Positions 23,238 through 33,557 of a stretch of 64,000 nt of DNA are shown here, piece by piece. The notes beneath the pieces are model-generated. The model worked only from the letters and a program-made list of their open reading frames with translations. It did not search any database and was not told the origin of the DNA. The stretch spans positions 3,658,001 to 3,722,000 of the forward strand of contig NC_079236.1 of NCBI RefSeq assembly GCF_028502605.1. The letters run 5' to 3'. This stretch comes from Trichoderma breve. Its lineage: Eukaryota > Ascomycota > Sordariomycetes > Hypocreales > Hypocreaceae. Each line of letters starts with the position of its first letter. Position 1 is the first letter of the stretch. The translations under genes and the position numbers were made by a program.

Positions 23238-23904
23238 ATGGACAGCGACGCGCCGGAAAACGTCGAGAAGCAGATTGCCCCCGAAAACGGGCCCAGCGAC
23301 GCCGTGCCCGATCCCATAGCGCCCGCTGGCCAGGATCTGAGCAAACTGCCCACGCGAAAGGACGTTTCCCTGCGAGAGTTTCTCAATAAGATTGATGATT
23401 ATGCCCCCATCGTACGTCTCTCTTCTGTCGCACGTATTGAGATCGATTGCTTCTAGATGGATTGTGTGTGTTGCTGACCTCTGTTTCTGCTCATCATAGA
23501 TTCCGGATGCAGTGACGCACTACTACATGACCAAAGCTGGTCTTCCTCCTCCTCCCCAGACAGATCCTCGTCTCGCCCGTCTTCTCGCGCTCGCCACGCA
23601 AAAGTTCATTGCCGACGTCGCGGCCGACGCGTATCAGTACAGCCGCATCCGCGCGTCCAGCAACACAAACAACCCCATGGGCACTCTCGGCGCCGCAGCT
23701 GGATTCCCGATCCCTGGCCAGCAGTCCGGCCAGCCGGGCACCAAGGATCAGGGCAAAGGCGGACCCTTGGGTATCCAGCGACCGGGTTTTGGAGGTGGTG
23801 GCCAGGGAGGAAGCCAGAACAGGACGGTGTTGACGATGGAGGATCTGGGAATGGCGGTTGGCGAGTATGGCGTCAATGTCAAGAGAAGCGAGTTTTACCG
23901 ATGA
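23238..23904 (+). CDS. taf10: transcription initiation factor TFIID/SAGA subunit TAF10
   Basis: Exons 23238..23411 and 23500..23904 encode 192 aa; the intron at 23412-23499 is GTACGT..ATAG. The histone-fold region is recognisable: [20 protein letters not shown], then the TAF10-typical [10 protein letters not shown] with [20 protein letters not shown], then after a Gly/Gln-rich insert the last helix [28 protein letters not shown]10 is a subunit of both TFIID and SAGA and pairs with TAF3/TAF8 or SPT7 through its histone fold. The low-complexity Gly-rich loop between the helices is common in filamentous fungi. Housekeeping neighbours on both sides support the call. Confidence 0.93.
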
Positions 23905-24200
23905 ATGGAGGGATACATGGGGTATAAATGATTGCGGCTTAAAGATTATATCGACAATGTTTTTACATATGGCGTTGGAGGGATGATGGCGTTGGAAACG
24001 GGTTTATCCAGGGAAGGCCTACTGGGTCTTAAGTTTCGTTGGTCCAACACAATACGAACTGCTTTATTTCCTTTTTTCTTCTTATTTCAATTGTGTGCTG
24101 TGCCAATGATTCAAAGCATGCAATAAGTCGTGGCATTACGGCGTTGATACAAGTAATTGTACATGTTCATCCTCTCTTCCCCATTCTCTCTGTTCCCCGT

Positions 24201-24668
24201 CTATTTCCTGTCCCAAATATTCGGTTTCCGTGTGCTATGCCTCCAAATTAGCCATCTATGCATAACCACCAAAAACAAGCATGGCAATCCAAGTTACTCA
24301 CGGCGCAAATTCTCCCAGCTTGTGTCCCACCATGTCCTCTGTAATCGTCACCTGGTGGTAATCTTTGCCATTGTGAATCTCAAAGTTGAGGCCGACAAAG
24401 TTTGGCAGGATGGTCGCTGAGCGAGCCTGTGTTCGGACGGGAGGGACTTTATCGTTGGGTCCCTTGGGGAAGACGATGGAAAGGCTGTAGAAATAACAGG
24501 ATGCGTGAGTGAGTGTTTCTCGATGTTTGGAGGGGCGGTTCTTACGGGACGAGGTTTGGCCCTGTGAGAAACTGGAGTTAGCGATTGTTTAAGTCATTTG
24601 GATATTTGGGGAGATTAAAAGTTACCTTTCCAAACAGAGCGCTTGAGAAGCGCTCGAGTGGGCAGCAT
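24201..24668 (-). CDS. rsm19: mitochondrial small-subunit ribosomal protein S19 (37S, Rsm19)
   Basis: Four small exons on the minus strand, 24668..24626, 24561..24546 (16 nt), 24484..24302 and 24234..24201, encode 91 aa, the usual size of this protein. The S19 core is clear: [15 protein letters not shown], then [16 protein letters not shown], then [20 protein letters not shown], and the ending GEFAPTRKP. The last intron (24235-24300, GTGAGT..ATAG with a CTAAT branch point) is needed to obtain the conserved FAPTRK tail; without it, translation stops at the donor (CCG TGA). S19 binds the head of the small mitoribosomal subunit. The N-terminal basic residues fit mitochondrial import. No long ORF marks this gene, so it is easily missed. 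Confidence 0.9.
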
Positions 24669-24910
24669 TTTGGCTGTATTGCGATCTGGGATATCCAGCT
24701 GGATGGCTATTGGTGGTGATGATCTAGAAATCTTCAAGAGCAATCGGATCACGTGATGGGAAGTGGTGACATGTGCTGGGTCCACACATCGATTTTGGTG
24801 TGGAATCTCAGCGCTTTATTAGCGGCTCCAGGTATGAATATCTGCACTAACTTGCTCTCATCCAACTGCCTATGCCAACCAAGAGAAATGTTGTCCATCA
24901 TCTCAGCTCT

Positions 24911-25873
24911 TTAACACAGTCGCATGCTCATATCCTTAATCAACTCAGACGCAAATTCTGGGGCTTCGCAGATCAGATCTTGAAAACCTTCGCCCTTGCA
25001 CAATTCTTCTACAGTGCAGGCACAGAAATCCTTCAACAGAGTACGCAGCTTGTCGCTCTCCAGCGTGTTCTGGAACGTGTATCTCACCAGGCCAACAACG
25101 TCTCCCATGCGCTCTGGATAGAGTACGAATTCCTTCAAGGTGGCCCAGAGTTTATGCGCACAGAGATCACACAGCTCTTTGATATCGTATTTATCCGCCA
25201 GGACATACAGCTGAGCGTGAGAGAGGAAGACTCCGCTGTAATCTTCACAGCTCTCAGTGTTCTTGCGAGGCGTGAAAGGCGTAGTTGGAGATTCATATGC
25301 GGAATTGTTGTTGAATTTCTCGACCAGTGTTTTCTTTTTCGGCGTGCTGCCGCCTCGGCATCGCGGACAAGTAGAAAATTGATACGTACCACAATAATTG
25401 TGACAGCGGAGGGTGGAAAAACTGGTAGTACAAATACCGCAGGATATGGTGGTTGATGAAGTCGCATCCCGCCCACAATGCACGAAGGGACCTGTTACTA
25501 TGGTAGAAGTGAATGCAGCGAGGCATTTGGTGACAGGCTCTGCCTTGCTAGGCGTTGCATTTTTCACATCCTTTTTAGAAAATGCAATTTGAGAAGCATC
25601 CAAAAGGATCTCCGGTTCTTCAGGCTTGTAATCTCCCGTGTAAGCCCATTCGCCAAAGCGGAGAAAGGTTTTCTCATCGATGTCCTCCCAACAAACAGAA
25701 TGCTCTTTCGACTCTTTCATGCCCCCATTCAAGAGTTTGTCAAGTGTCTTGGAAAGTCTTGTTATCGCAGCCTCATGCATTAAGAATTGCTTCTTCTTAG
25801 GCCCGACGACGAATTTGAATGGCTTCGAAGCCAGAATGCTAATCCCAGAGTCAACATTAAACGCAACCATCAT
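24911..25873 (-). CDS. BTB/POZ-domain protein with a zinc-ribbon-like insertion
   Basis: This is a single exon with the ATG at 25873, giving 320 aa. The N-terminal half has the BTB core: FKFVVGPKKKQFLMHEAAI (ligand strand and helix), then LDKLLNGGMKESKEH, then the strand/helix with FLRFGEWAYTGDY. The BTB fold is then interrupted by about 110 residues rich in Cys (CGIC, CHNYC, CPRC), which look like a zinc ribbon, and it resumes at AQLYVLADKYDIKELCDLCAHKL. BTB domains mediate dimerisation or Cullin-3 binding, but the target is unknown. The Cys-rich region is open and free of splice signals, so I read it as coding rather than as an intron. Confidence 0.75.
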   Translation of the reverse strand: MMVAFNVDSGISILASKPFKFVVGPKKKQFLMHEAAITRLSKTLDKLLNGGMKESKEHSVCWEDIDEKTFLRFGEWAYTGDYKPEEPEILLDASQIAFSKKDVKNATPSKAEPVTKCLAAFTSTIVTGPFVHCGRDATSSTTISCGICTTSFSTLRCHNYCGTYQFSTCPRCRGGSTPKKKTLVEKFNNNSAYESPTTPFTPRKNTESCEDYSGVFLSHAQLYVLADKYDIKELCDLCAHKLWATLKEFVLYPERMGDVVGLVRYTFQNTLESDKLRTLLKDFCACTVEELCKGEGFQDLICEAPEFASELIKDMSMRLC

Positions 25874-27040
25874 GTTAGGCAATCCCGTTTACCAACCTCT
25901 CATATTTGTTATCCATGCTTCTTGGCGGTTACGAAGCTTGTGGGCGAGTGGGTACGATGGGTTGATACCATATCATGCAAATGGTAGGCCTATGCAGATG
26001 TTTAGAGGTCTGAGAGTCGGCATCATAATTCTGCGGCATGTGGCCGCTATTTATGCTTCAAGGTATTCTACTGTGAAGCCAACATGAAAGGAATAACGTA
26101 TCAAACCATTCGCTACTTAATGTCGCCAGGTAATTTGCAGCTGTGGAAGGCCTACAGTCACCGGTTGGATGAGTGAATGCAGGCCTCCGAATACAATCAC
26201 AAGCATGGCAGGACATGACGCGTTAATTAATGATTTGACCAGAAAATTATATTTCTCTCCATTATGGATATCTGCAGTAGTATTGCAACAATAACGATGC
26301 ACTTTACTCTAATGGAATCTGGATCAATCGTCATTGTCGGCCTCCCACCTTGGTGAAGTGGGGGACCGGTCGCTCTGATAGGAACATCGAGACTTTGATG
26401 CATAGACAACCAATTAACCCCTGCAGCGCATTTGTTTACCTTCTTGGCTCATTCATTAAATACCTCCATCCATGATTACTGTGGCCACTCTTTCCTGTGG
26501 GCCAATTTATTTAATATTTACCTTCTCACGGTCCGATGAAAGAGACAAGTAAATCCAGGCAGCGGAGATTGGACCGCCTATCATAGTTGAATAAGGCCAT
26601 GACATCTATGGAGGGGCTTCGAACCAATGATTCAATCCATTTTTTAATTTACGAGATAGGCAAAATAGTTCAATATGAGCTATCTTATCATCCCATATCT
26701 ACTTCAAGTCACCCTTACTCATGGAACTCGTGTACTTTGCTCCGAATCTCATCGTCGTGGTGTAGGGTAGCTGTGCATCATGTGTAAGTTTCGGTAGTGT
26801 TGTCAATGGAACAGCATTAGGAAAAAAGGTAGTAAAATAGGATCTTGAGTTACATTGCAGTAAACACCAATTGAATTCATTTAATTTACATCTATATGGT
26901 TCTATTGAATTCGGCAGAATATTGCGGTGTAGCTTTCCAGTTGATTCCTATGCCCTGGTGTATCGAAACCATCAATCAAGGCCCGCCAATCTCAAACCTA
27001 TAGACTTGAAGAAAATTGGTGTTGAGCCTTAAATATTTAT
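25874..27040. other. intergenic region between BTB gene and SDR
   Basis: This 1.17 kb stretch is AT-rich in its second half. I see only short ORFs without recognisable domains, no RNA gene and no strong repeat. Confidence 0.4.
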
Positions 27041-28099
27041 CTACATCCATCTCTTAGTCCCGTTATGGCTGAGAAACGAGCCTCCATGCCCCGTCTCTAA
27101 TGACGAGCGAGCAACAGCCGCCAAAGAGCTCTCCGCAGCAGTAACTGGGTCCATCGCCTTAAAGCCTGGCGCATAATCGTTAAATTTGGCCATGATTGCC
27201 TGTAAACGCAATGAGTCATCGCTTGATACTATGATGAGTTAGCAGGTTGTCAAATCATTTGGCTGCTCGAGATTGAATCGTACAAGTGGCATCACCCTCT
27301 GCGGTGTCGACGAGACCAGGACATATGGTAAAGAACAAGAGCCCTTCATCTTGATAGGCCGCGTTGAATTTTGCAAACATGGTGGTCAAAGCGGCTTTGC
27401 TGACGGCGTAGGGAGCGGCGTTGGCGAGTCTGAGGCTGTTTATAAATTCTGGGATTAATTTAGCACATACTCAACTCTCCTTTGCATCGCCGAAAGTCTT
27501 GTGCGATAATATAATTGGCAGACTTACCGATATCTCCCATACCACTCGATATTCCTACAATCTTCTTCAATTTGCCTTCTCGGACCAGTGGAAGGAAAGC
27601 ATAGATGGTTTTGAGGACGCCCACAACATTAATCTCGAAGCTCTGCTGCGCATCTTTCAAGACGGCTGGCACGTCATGTTCGCTGGTTACAATGGCATTA
27701 GCAATTAAATCCGGAAGATTATATCGTCCATTGTATGCCTTACAAGTCCTTGAAGTTTTTCAATTCCGTGGCTTTGCTCACGTACGCGGCATTGTTAATC
27801 AGGACATCCAATCCTGCGTCTCCAAGGAAGCGCTTTGTTTCCTCTGCAGCCTCTTTCAAGGCTTTGTCATCGGTGATGTCTGCGGCTACAATGTGTACGT
27901 TGGATACGTTGTCGGTGCTTAGGCGCGCTCGAGTAGCGGCTGCGTCTCGAACAAGTCCAATAACTTTGTTGAGGGGATCTGATGCCAGAACCTTAATCAT
28001 GCCATACTGTCAAATTCGAGTTAGCATTGCGACTGATGCATTAGCCGAGCAACATACACCAAGTCCTCTGCTTGCGCCAGTTACAAGGTAGCTAGGCAT
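27041..28099 (-). CDS. short-chain dehydrogenase/reductase, five exons
   Basis: Exons on the minus strand are 28099..28058, 28006..27744, 27682..27528, 27448..27284 and 27228..27041, encoding 270 aa. TGASRGLG at residue 8 begins the Rossmann fold, DVLINNAA is the NNAG-like motif, GISSGMGDI supplies the Ser, and YAVSKAALT carries the Tyr and Lys. Phase fixed two choices: exon 1 ends at GGT with a GTATGT donor, and exon 5 starts after the upstream CATAG rather than the nearer ACAG. The gene lies at one end of a four-gene block; its promoter (28100-28655) carries CGG-N4-CCG and CGG-N6-CCG sites. The substrate is unknown. Confidence 0.87.
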
Positions 28100-28655
28100 A
28101 TTGGCTGAATTGAATGATACCTATTTGATGTATTGCGCTGGTTAGGGAATGCAGGACACGACCAACCCATCGATCAGACGCAACAGTTCCCAAATATATA
28201 TGCATCGTCTTCACCGTGGGACCCCTAGGCTGCATTCAATGGAACGGAATTACTGGATGCCAAATGAATTAATAATTTTGTTCAATGACAAATGAGAGAG
28301 ATGCTTCACAGCGATAGAGCTGCAAATGCGTATATTTCTTGGCGAGTTCGGAATTCCGAGTACGGACAACTCCGACCATAAGACCACTTACTGATGTCCA
28401 TGAATTAATGAGATTATAATGAATATGATCCCATTTATGAAGTATAATAAGGAACTGTTCTAAAGACGTTATCGTATGAACAGAGAGCATTCAGGTATCC
28501 AGCAAAATACGTGAAAGTGTTAATGGACTGGTGGCAGACAACGCGGTCTATTGCTTCACATTACAGTGTCATACTCTAGACACACAACTTTTTCTCAATT
28601 AAAATCCATCTGGCTGTATAAAACTTTTACACTCTAACCAACATCTCTTATAACT
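28100..28655. promoter_or_regulatory. SDR promoter with CGG-N4-CCG and CGG-N6-CCG palindromes
   Basis: CGGAATTCCG lies at 28349-28358, within the longer palindrome CTCGGAATTCCGAG read allowing one flanking mismatch. CGGACAACTCCG lies at 28363-28374, immediately downstream. Both are about 250-275 bp upstream of the SDR start. Inverted CGG triplets are the classic sites for Zn2Cys6 dimers. The rest of the stretch is AT-rich and holds no gene. Confidence 0.6.
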
Positions 28656-29645
28656 TTACATATCTTTCAGCGTAGATCCTAGAATAGAGGTTACAAAGTC
28701 GCTGCCAAAAGTACTGGCCGGCGTCTGAAATCCTCCCTTAGCCTTTCCATCCAAAACCCTTCTCGCAGCCTCAATACAAGCCACAGACGTAAAATCGTAT
28801 CCATTGGGCGTGTGAAGAACGGCCCTCTTGATGGCCCCATCATCTCCCTTAGCAACCACAGCAGCATGATATCGATTTTCTTTCCTCTGCTCCGCCGTTG
28901 GGCCATCTGGCAGAGCTGCTAAATCCCCCGTCGGAAAAGCACCGCCAGACACATGAACAAAGGTCTTGATGTTGGGGGTATTGGTAGACTTCCATATAGT
29001 GAGCAGGTCTGGAAGCGTCACTGGAAAGCAGCTGACGGAGCCCTTCCCATCGTCAAAGTCAAATTCAGCCGAATCTTGGACATTCTGCTCGATCAATTGA
29101 CCATTTTGTCTCTGTAAGCACTCAGCTGTTACGCCTTCCGCTGTGCTGATTGCTGAACCTCGCGAAATTGTTCCGGCGACGAACAGGGCAACATCAATGC
29201 TGGTCACCTTGTTAATACTTTTGATAGCATGTCCAGCTAAGCAGCCAAGCATTGCCACGCTGCCGCCACACCCTGGCAAAAGCATAACATTTGCGGCTCT
29301 TGCTTCGTCGTTCTTCTGTTCCGCCAATTGGTAGCTAACGAGTTCAGCAGATACGTCGAGATAGTGTACTCCAGATCTTATGCAAGCATCCATCAGAGGC
29401 TCGGCGGTACGTGCAAACGGCCCGGCACAACTTAGTAGCACACGAATGCCTCGTAAACCATCGTCTATGGCTTGACGATCATTGACGTCGAATGTGCGAT
29501 ATGCAAACCCAAGCGAATCAGCGAGTTGCTTAACGCGGTCGCTGCTTCTTCCAGCTACCACAGGATTGAGACCGATGCTTTTCGAGTATTCGCTTGCTAG
29601 GCGGCCGGTGTAACCCGTGGCTCCGTAGATCATGAAGTCGGCCAT
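28656..29645 (-). CDS. saccharopine-dehydrogenase-like / trans-acting enoyl reductase-like protein
   Basis: This single exon encodes 329 aa. The Rossmann motif is at the very N-terminus (MIYGATGYTGRLASEYSK), followed by VVAGRSSDRV, the conserved LLSCAGPFARTAEPLMDACI and GVHYLDVSAE, and LLPGCGGSVAMLGCLAGH. This is the layout of the saccharopine-dehydrogenase-like family, which includes mycobacterial trans-acting enoyl reductases and many fungal proteins of unknown substrate. It is divergent from the epimerase-type gene at 30147, with 501 bp between them. A CGG-N4-CCG site lies at 29889-29898, about midway. It probably reduces a small molecule made or broken down by the cluster (inference). Confidence 0.85.
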   Translation of the reverse strand: MADFMIYGATGYTGRLASEYSKSIGLNPVVAGRSSDRVKQLADSLGFAYRTFDVNDRQAIDDGLRGIRVLLSCAGPFARTAEPLMDACIRSGVHYLDVSAELVSYQLAEQKNDEARAANVMLLPGCGGSVAMLGCLAGHAIKSINKVTSIDVALFVAGTISRGSAISTAEGVTAECLQRQNGQLIEQNVQDSAEFDFDDGKGSVSCFPVTLPDLLTIWKSTNTPNIKTFVHVSGGAFPTGDLAALPDGPTAEQRKENRYHAAVVAKGDDGAIKRAVLHTPNGYDFTSVACIEAARRVLDGKAKGGFQTPASTFGSDFVTSILGSTLKDM

Positions 29646-30146
29646 CGTTTTGAGGTGTCTGGCTGCAGTTATGTTTGCGTTGAGAAGTGCTGGTAAGTGG
29701 CTTTGAAGCAGAGTTGGGTTCTTAGACTAGGATTGCTCCAAATATATCCTACTGGGCCTCACATCTTGAGTAATAAGCTACATAGATGCCAAAGTCTTCA
29801 TTCATCATGGCTGATTCCGATTTTTTTCATCCTCTATAAAAAAATATGGACTATGGTCCACTGTAGTGCCTCCTATATTTGATACACTCGGAGTTCCGGG
29901 TGCGATGTTAAGACAAACCCATCATTACCAACTTTGTTTTCTCGGATATACATTGCGACTAAACAACATTTGTCAGACAGGAATTTGTAAGTCTGTATGA
30001 GCTTGAACTGCGTTCTGAGTGTTGCACGTTGAACGAGATCTATATATGATATAGAAGATATTCTCATCTTTGCTACGATAACTTTGAGAAACTCACAACA
30101 CCATTAAACTACTTGTTCGCCATTACACTTCTTATTCACCGTAACA
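29646..30146. promoter_or_regulatory. bidirectional promoter with a CGG-N4-CCG palindrome
   Basis: CGGAGTTCCG at 29889-29898 lies 244 bp from the reductase start (minus) and 249 bp from the epimerase-type gene start (plus), so it could serve both. A TATATATGATATAG tract at 30041-30054 is a plausible core element for the plus-strand gene. Confidence 0.55.
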
Positions 30147-31340
30147 ATGAAGATCCAAAATCCAGCTGTTACTTTCGGCTCCACAGTCGTCATTATTGGT
30201 GCCAATGGCTACATTGGCGCAGAGACCTGTGACAAGTTCCTCGAAGCAGGATACCGGGTTCGAGGAACAGTCCGCAACGTTGAGCAGCATCGGGCTTGGA
30301 TGCACGGGCTTTTCGACAAGAAATATCCCGGAAAATTTGAGCTAGCGCAAGTCGTTGACTTTGAAGCCGACGGGGCGTTTGATGAAGCATTCAAGGGTAT
30401 GAACCTCACTATCGTATTTATTGGGTGGGTGATGTGCCAAGCCGGCTGATCGTATGAACATTTAGGTGCTGCCGTGGTCGTCTACGTCTCGACTCCCACT
30501 ATATTTGGTCCAGACCCGAGCCAGGTGATAGATCCCGTCGTCAAAGGCACCATTAACACGCTCAAAGCCGCGGCTCAAGCTAAGGTACGGCGTTATGTAT
30601 ATCTGTCTAGCTCTAAAGCCGTCGAAGCGGCCGTCTACAACGTGCCACACAAGATATCGGTAGACACATACAATCATGAAGATCTTCGCAAGGCCCGCGA
30701 AGAGCCAACAGTTCCTACGGTAGAGAGAGCCATGACTGTATACGGAGCAAGTAGAGCTGCTGCAGAACTGGCTTTCTGGTCCTGGGTGAAGGAGAATAAT
30801 CCTCCCTTTATCGCCAACTGTGTTGTTCCTGATGGAAACTTTGGGCGCGTGCTGGATGCGGAACAACCTAACGGCACCTCTGTGGGAATGCTGAAGCGCG
30901 TCTTAGAAGGCGACTGGAGCCGGGTGATGACTCTTGGTTCGTACCCACTCTATCATACATGGATCTTCCGTGAACAGTCAATTGGATTCTTGTCAATATG
31001 CTAACGGCGAGAATTAGCTTGGATCATTAATGTCGAAGATTGTGCTCTTCTCATGGTCGCTGCCGCCGTGCTGCCTTCGATTGCAAACGAGCGCATCTTT
31101 GCCTATTACAAGCAGGCGACTTGGAACGAAATGCGCGCCAAGGTTCGTCAGCTCTATGCTGACCGCCCGGAGCTTGTAAAGGGGGAAGATTCAGATGTTG
31201 TGGGCAGAGACTTGTCAACCGCGGATGAAGTTGTGAAGCGAGCTGAAGAGGTGCTCAAGGAGCTTGGCCGACCTGGTTTCATCAGCGTTGATGATACTAT
31301 TCGTGATTTCGTGGATACTGTGTACAAACAAGACTATTAA
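30147..31340 (+). CDS. NAD-dependent epimerase/dehydratase-type reductase
   Basis: Exons 30147..30396, 30466..30936 and 31018..31340 encode 347 aa. Introns are 30397-30465 and 30937-31017 (the latter with a CTAAC branch point). The extended-SDR dinucleotide motif is GANGYIGAET at residue 18, with GTVRN as the next strand. VVVYVSTPT, the Ser region YVYLSSSKAV and YGASRAAAE (Tyr-x3-Lys position replaced by YGASR) resemble the dihydroflavonol-reductase/aldehyde-reductase group. The Lys of the usual YxxxK is Arg here, which is unusual and may reduce or change activity. NVEDCALLMVAAAVLPS is the typical later block. It probably belongs to the same cluster as its divergent neighbour. Confidence 0.83.
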
Positions 31341-31901
31341 TCTCGCCACGTATCAACTCATCAAAGACTTATTCTTCTGAGGAGGTTCTGAGATAATAGA
31401 ATGTGAGATTTATTATGTTACTTACACCATGCTTTCAGGGGCATTCGGCTTGGCATACATAGCGCGGCATACATAGTGCTCGTGAATTTTTCGCAGTGAT
31501 CATCGCAAGTCATTTCACCGTAGCAGCTCGTATACCGTAGCCCATTAACCGTATTAGTCCGCGCAATTCAAGTTCCGGCTGATGATATTCGGCCATATGA
31601 TACGTTCCAATGACGCTGATGAATAAGATTCAATGTCGCAACGCCTAAGCTGAGCATATTGTACTATCTATGACACCCGGAAGTCCGGGAGAGCCCACTC
31701 CGCCAAGACGTTGCTAATTCATCTAGCAGCATTCTGAGCAGCCACCTCCGTACGATTGAACGCCACAAGCTGTGTCTGTTTATTAAGTAGCCCACCTCTT
31801 CCCAGGCATTCGGAAGTCCGAACCCATACCCTCCTATTGACATAGAATCCCATGCATGAGTCGGAGTACCAACAGAAGAATCCCACCTCCAACTCTTCTA
31901 T
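31341..31901. promoter_or_regulatory. promoter of the dual-finger regulator with two identical palindromes
   Basis: CGGAAGTCCG occurs at 31678-31687, inside CCCGGAAGTCCGGG, and again at 31811-31820, inside TTCGGAAGTCCGAA. These are 224 and 91 bp upstream of the regulator start. The two identical cores suggest autoregulation. No gene is seen here. Confidence 0.6.
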
Positions 31902-33557
31902 ATGCCTTTGACACGAAATTCACTCACGTGTCCGCGTTGTTCTCGTCGTTTTACAAGAGGTGGGTTTCTATGTGTACCTATTGATGCGATAAAGAGAATA
32001 AGAGCAATGCTAACCGAGTAGCCTGCAGCATCATCATTAACGAGACACTGCAAGCGCTGTCTCCAGGATATCAAGGGCCCATCCAGGCGGAAATCGTGTC
32101 GAGCTTGTGCACGCGCCAAGCTGCGCTGTGATCTACATCGACCAAGTTGTAGTAGATGTGAAGACCGCGCTCTCACATGTGAATATGTGTCGAGAGATGG
32201 CACGACAATAGTGGTATCAAAGGCAGAAAAGCCTACTATTCGGGGCCAATTGAACCGGCAGGGCGAGCAGTCTCTCTTGGATAATGAGGTCGTAGATGCG
32301 TCGACCGACTCCTCAACACGGAAAAATGCATCATCTAGACAATCGATTGGCAGACATGGGCCACCGGAAAGCGACGATGCCCTCTCTGCGGTTGATTGCG
32401 GAGCAGAATCCACGCCTCGTTCCCAAACAGACACCTCACAGGATAATGCATCAGATCGGGGTGGCATGGTAGATTCTATGACTACAGAATCCGAAATTGG
32501 CCATGAGGTGTTGGAGAATAGCGGGACTGGCAATTCGGAACCGATTGCGCCTGAATTAGTTATATCCAACTACAGGCGTCGGTTGCTACTCAACGAAGCA
32601 CGACGAACTCCGAATACCGATCCTGTAGCCAGACACACGATGCATTTCGTGATCCGCGTACTCAAATCCTGGCCTCGAATGATGGGTTCACATCTCACAA
32701 GCCAGCTTCCCCCCATGATCCACAGGCTCCAATTAGCAGATGGCATACCAATTCCTCTGGCGAACTGTTGCACTTTGGCCAAGATGTGGATTATGCACTC
32801 GGAGGAGAGCCGTGACTTGGTCCAAAGAACAGTACACAATGAAGTCCGAAGGTTACTTCGAGATGTGAGTTGTACCCTAAAGATTTCTAACGATTGTTTG
32901 ATACAGCTAACACAATATGTTAATATTAGTATTGTACGTATAATGAGATGGAGCTTCTTGCAGCCGCACAGTCGATGCTCATTCTCCTCATCATCCTCTT
33001 TTTTGGAATCGGACAGTCGTCAGCATTAGCTCATCCAATTGACGCGCAACTGCTGATTGACATGTGGAACGTCAAACACAAGTTAGCCAGCACGGGTTTG
33101 TTCCTAGAGCAAGAGTCGAATCATACGCTGCCACCCTGGAAAGAATGGGCGATTGTCTCCGCCAAGCGCCGCACAATCGTCGGCCTCCATCACCTCGAAT
33201 TTGCGTGGTCGCTTCGATTCGGATATCCAATCCTCACGTGCTTTGAGCTGGGACCATTTCCTGCACCCGCTGCGGGATATCTGTGGCAGAGTGACCAGGA
33301 AGAGGAGTGGCAGCGTCTTTATAAGGACTGGCTTAAGCAGTGGGCTGATGGGGGGAGTTATAAGATGACGGAACTGTTTCGCGTCAATGGTAGCAAGGAA
33401 AGTGATGCTTTGGATGCTAGAAGCGAGCTATGGCTGGCAGAAGCAGACGAGTTTGGCATGATGCTCATGGCAGAAGGTATGAATATTTCCTGCCCGGTTT
33501 GGAGAGTCTGGCGCATCGCTAACACATTTAGCAAATGGTATTGGTGTTGAGTTCTAG
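31902..33557 (+). CDS. transcription factor with N-terminal C2HC finger and Zn2Cys6 cluster
   Basis: Exons 31902..31959, 32029..32864, 32930..33476 and 33532..33557 encode 488 aa. Splicing of intron 1 (31960-32028, GTGGGT..GCAG, CTAAC branch) creates C10-x2-C13-x12-H26-x3-C30, a C2H2/C2HC finger. It is followed at once by the binuclear cluster C43-x2-C46-x6-C53-x6-C60-x2-C63-x6-C70. Tandem C2H2 plus Zn2Cys6 regulators are a known fungal type. A long polar Ser/Asp-rich linker follows, then a hydrophobic C-terminal half (MELLAAAQSMLILLIILFFG) as in fungal-specific TF domains. The last exon is only 26 nt. It is likely the pathway regulator of the genes at 27.0-31.3 kb, judged by the palindromes upstream of them and of itself (inference). 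Confidence 0.85.

Noticed and set aside
25340..25460. Cys-rich part of the BTB gene as an unspliced intron
   Set aside because: It is fully open, with no matching donor, branch point and acceptor of correct phase; I read it as coding.
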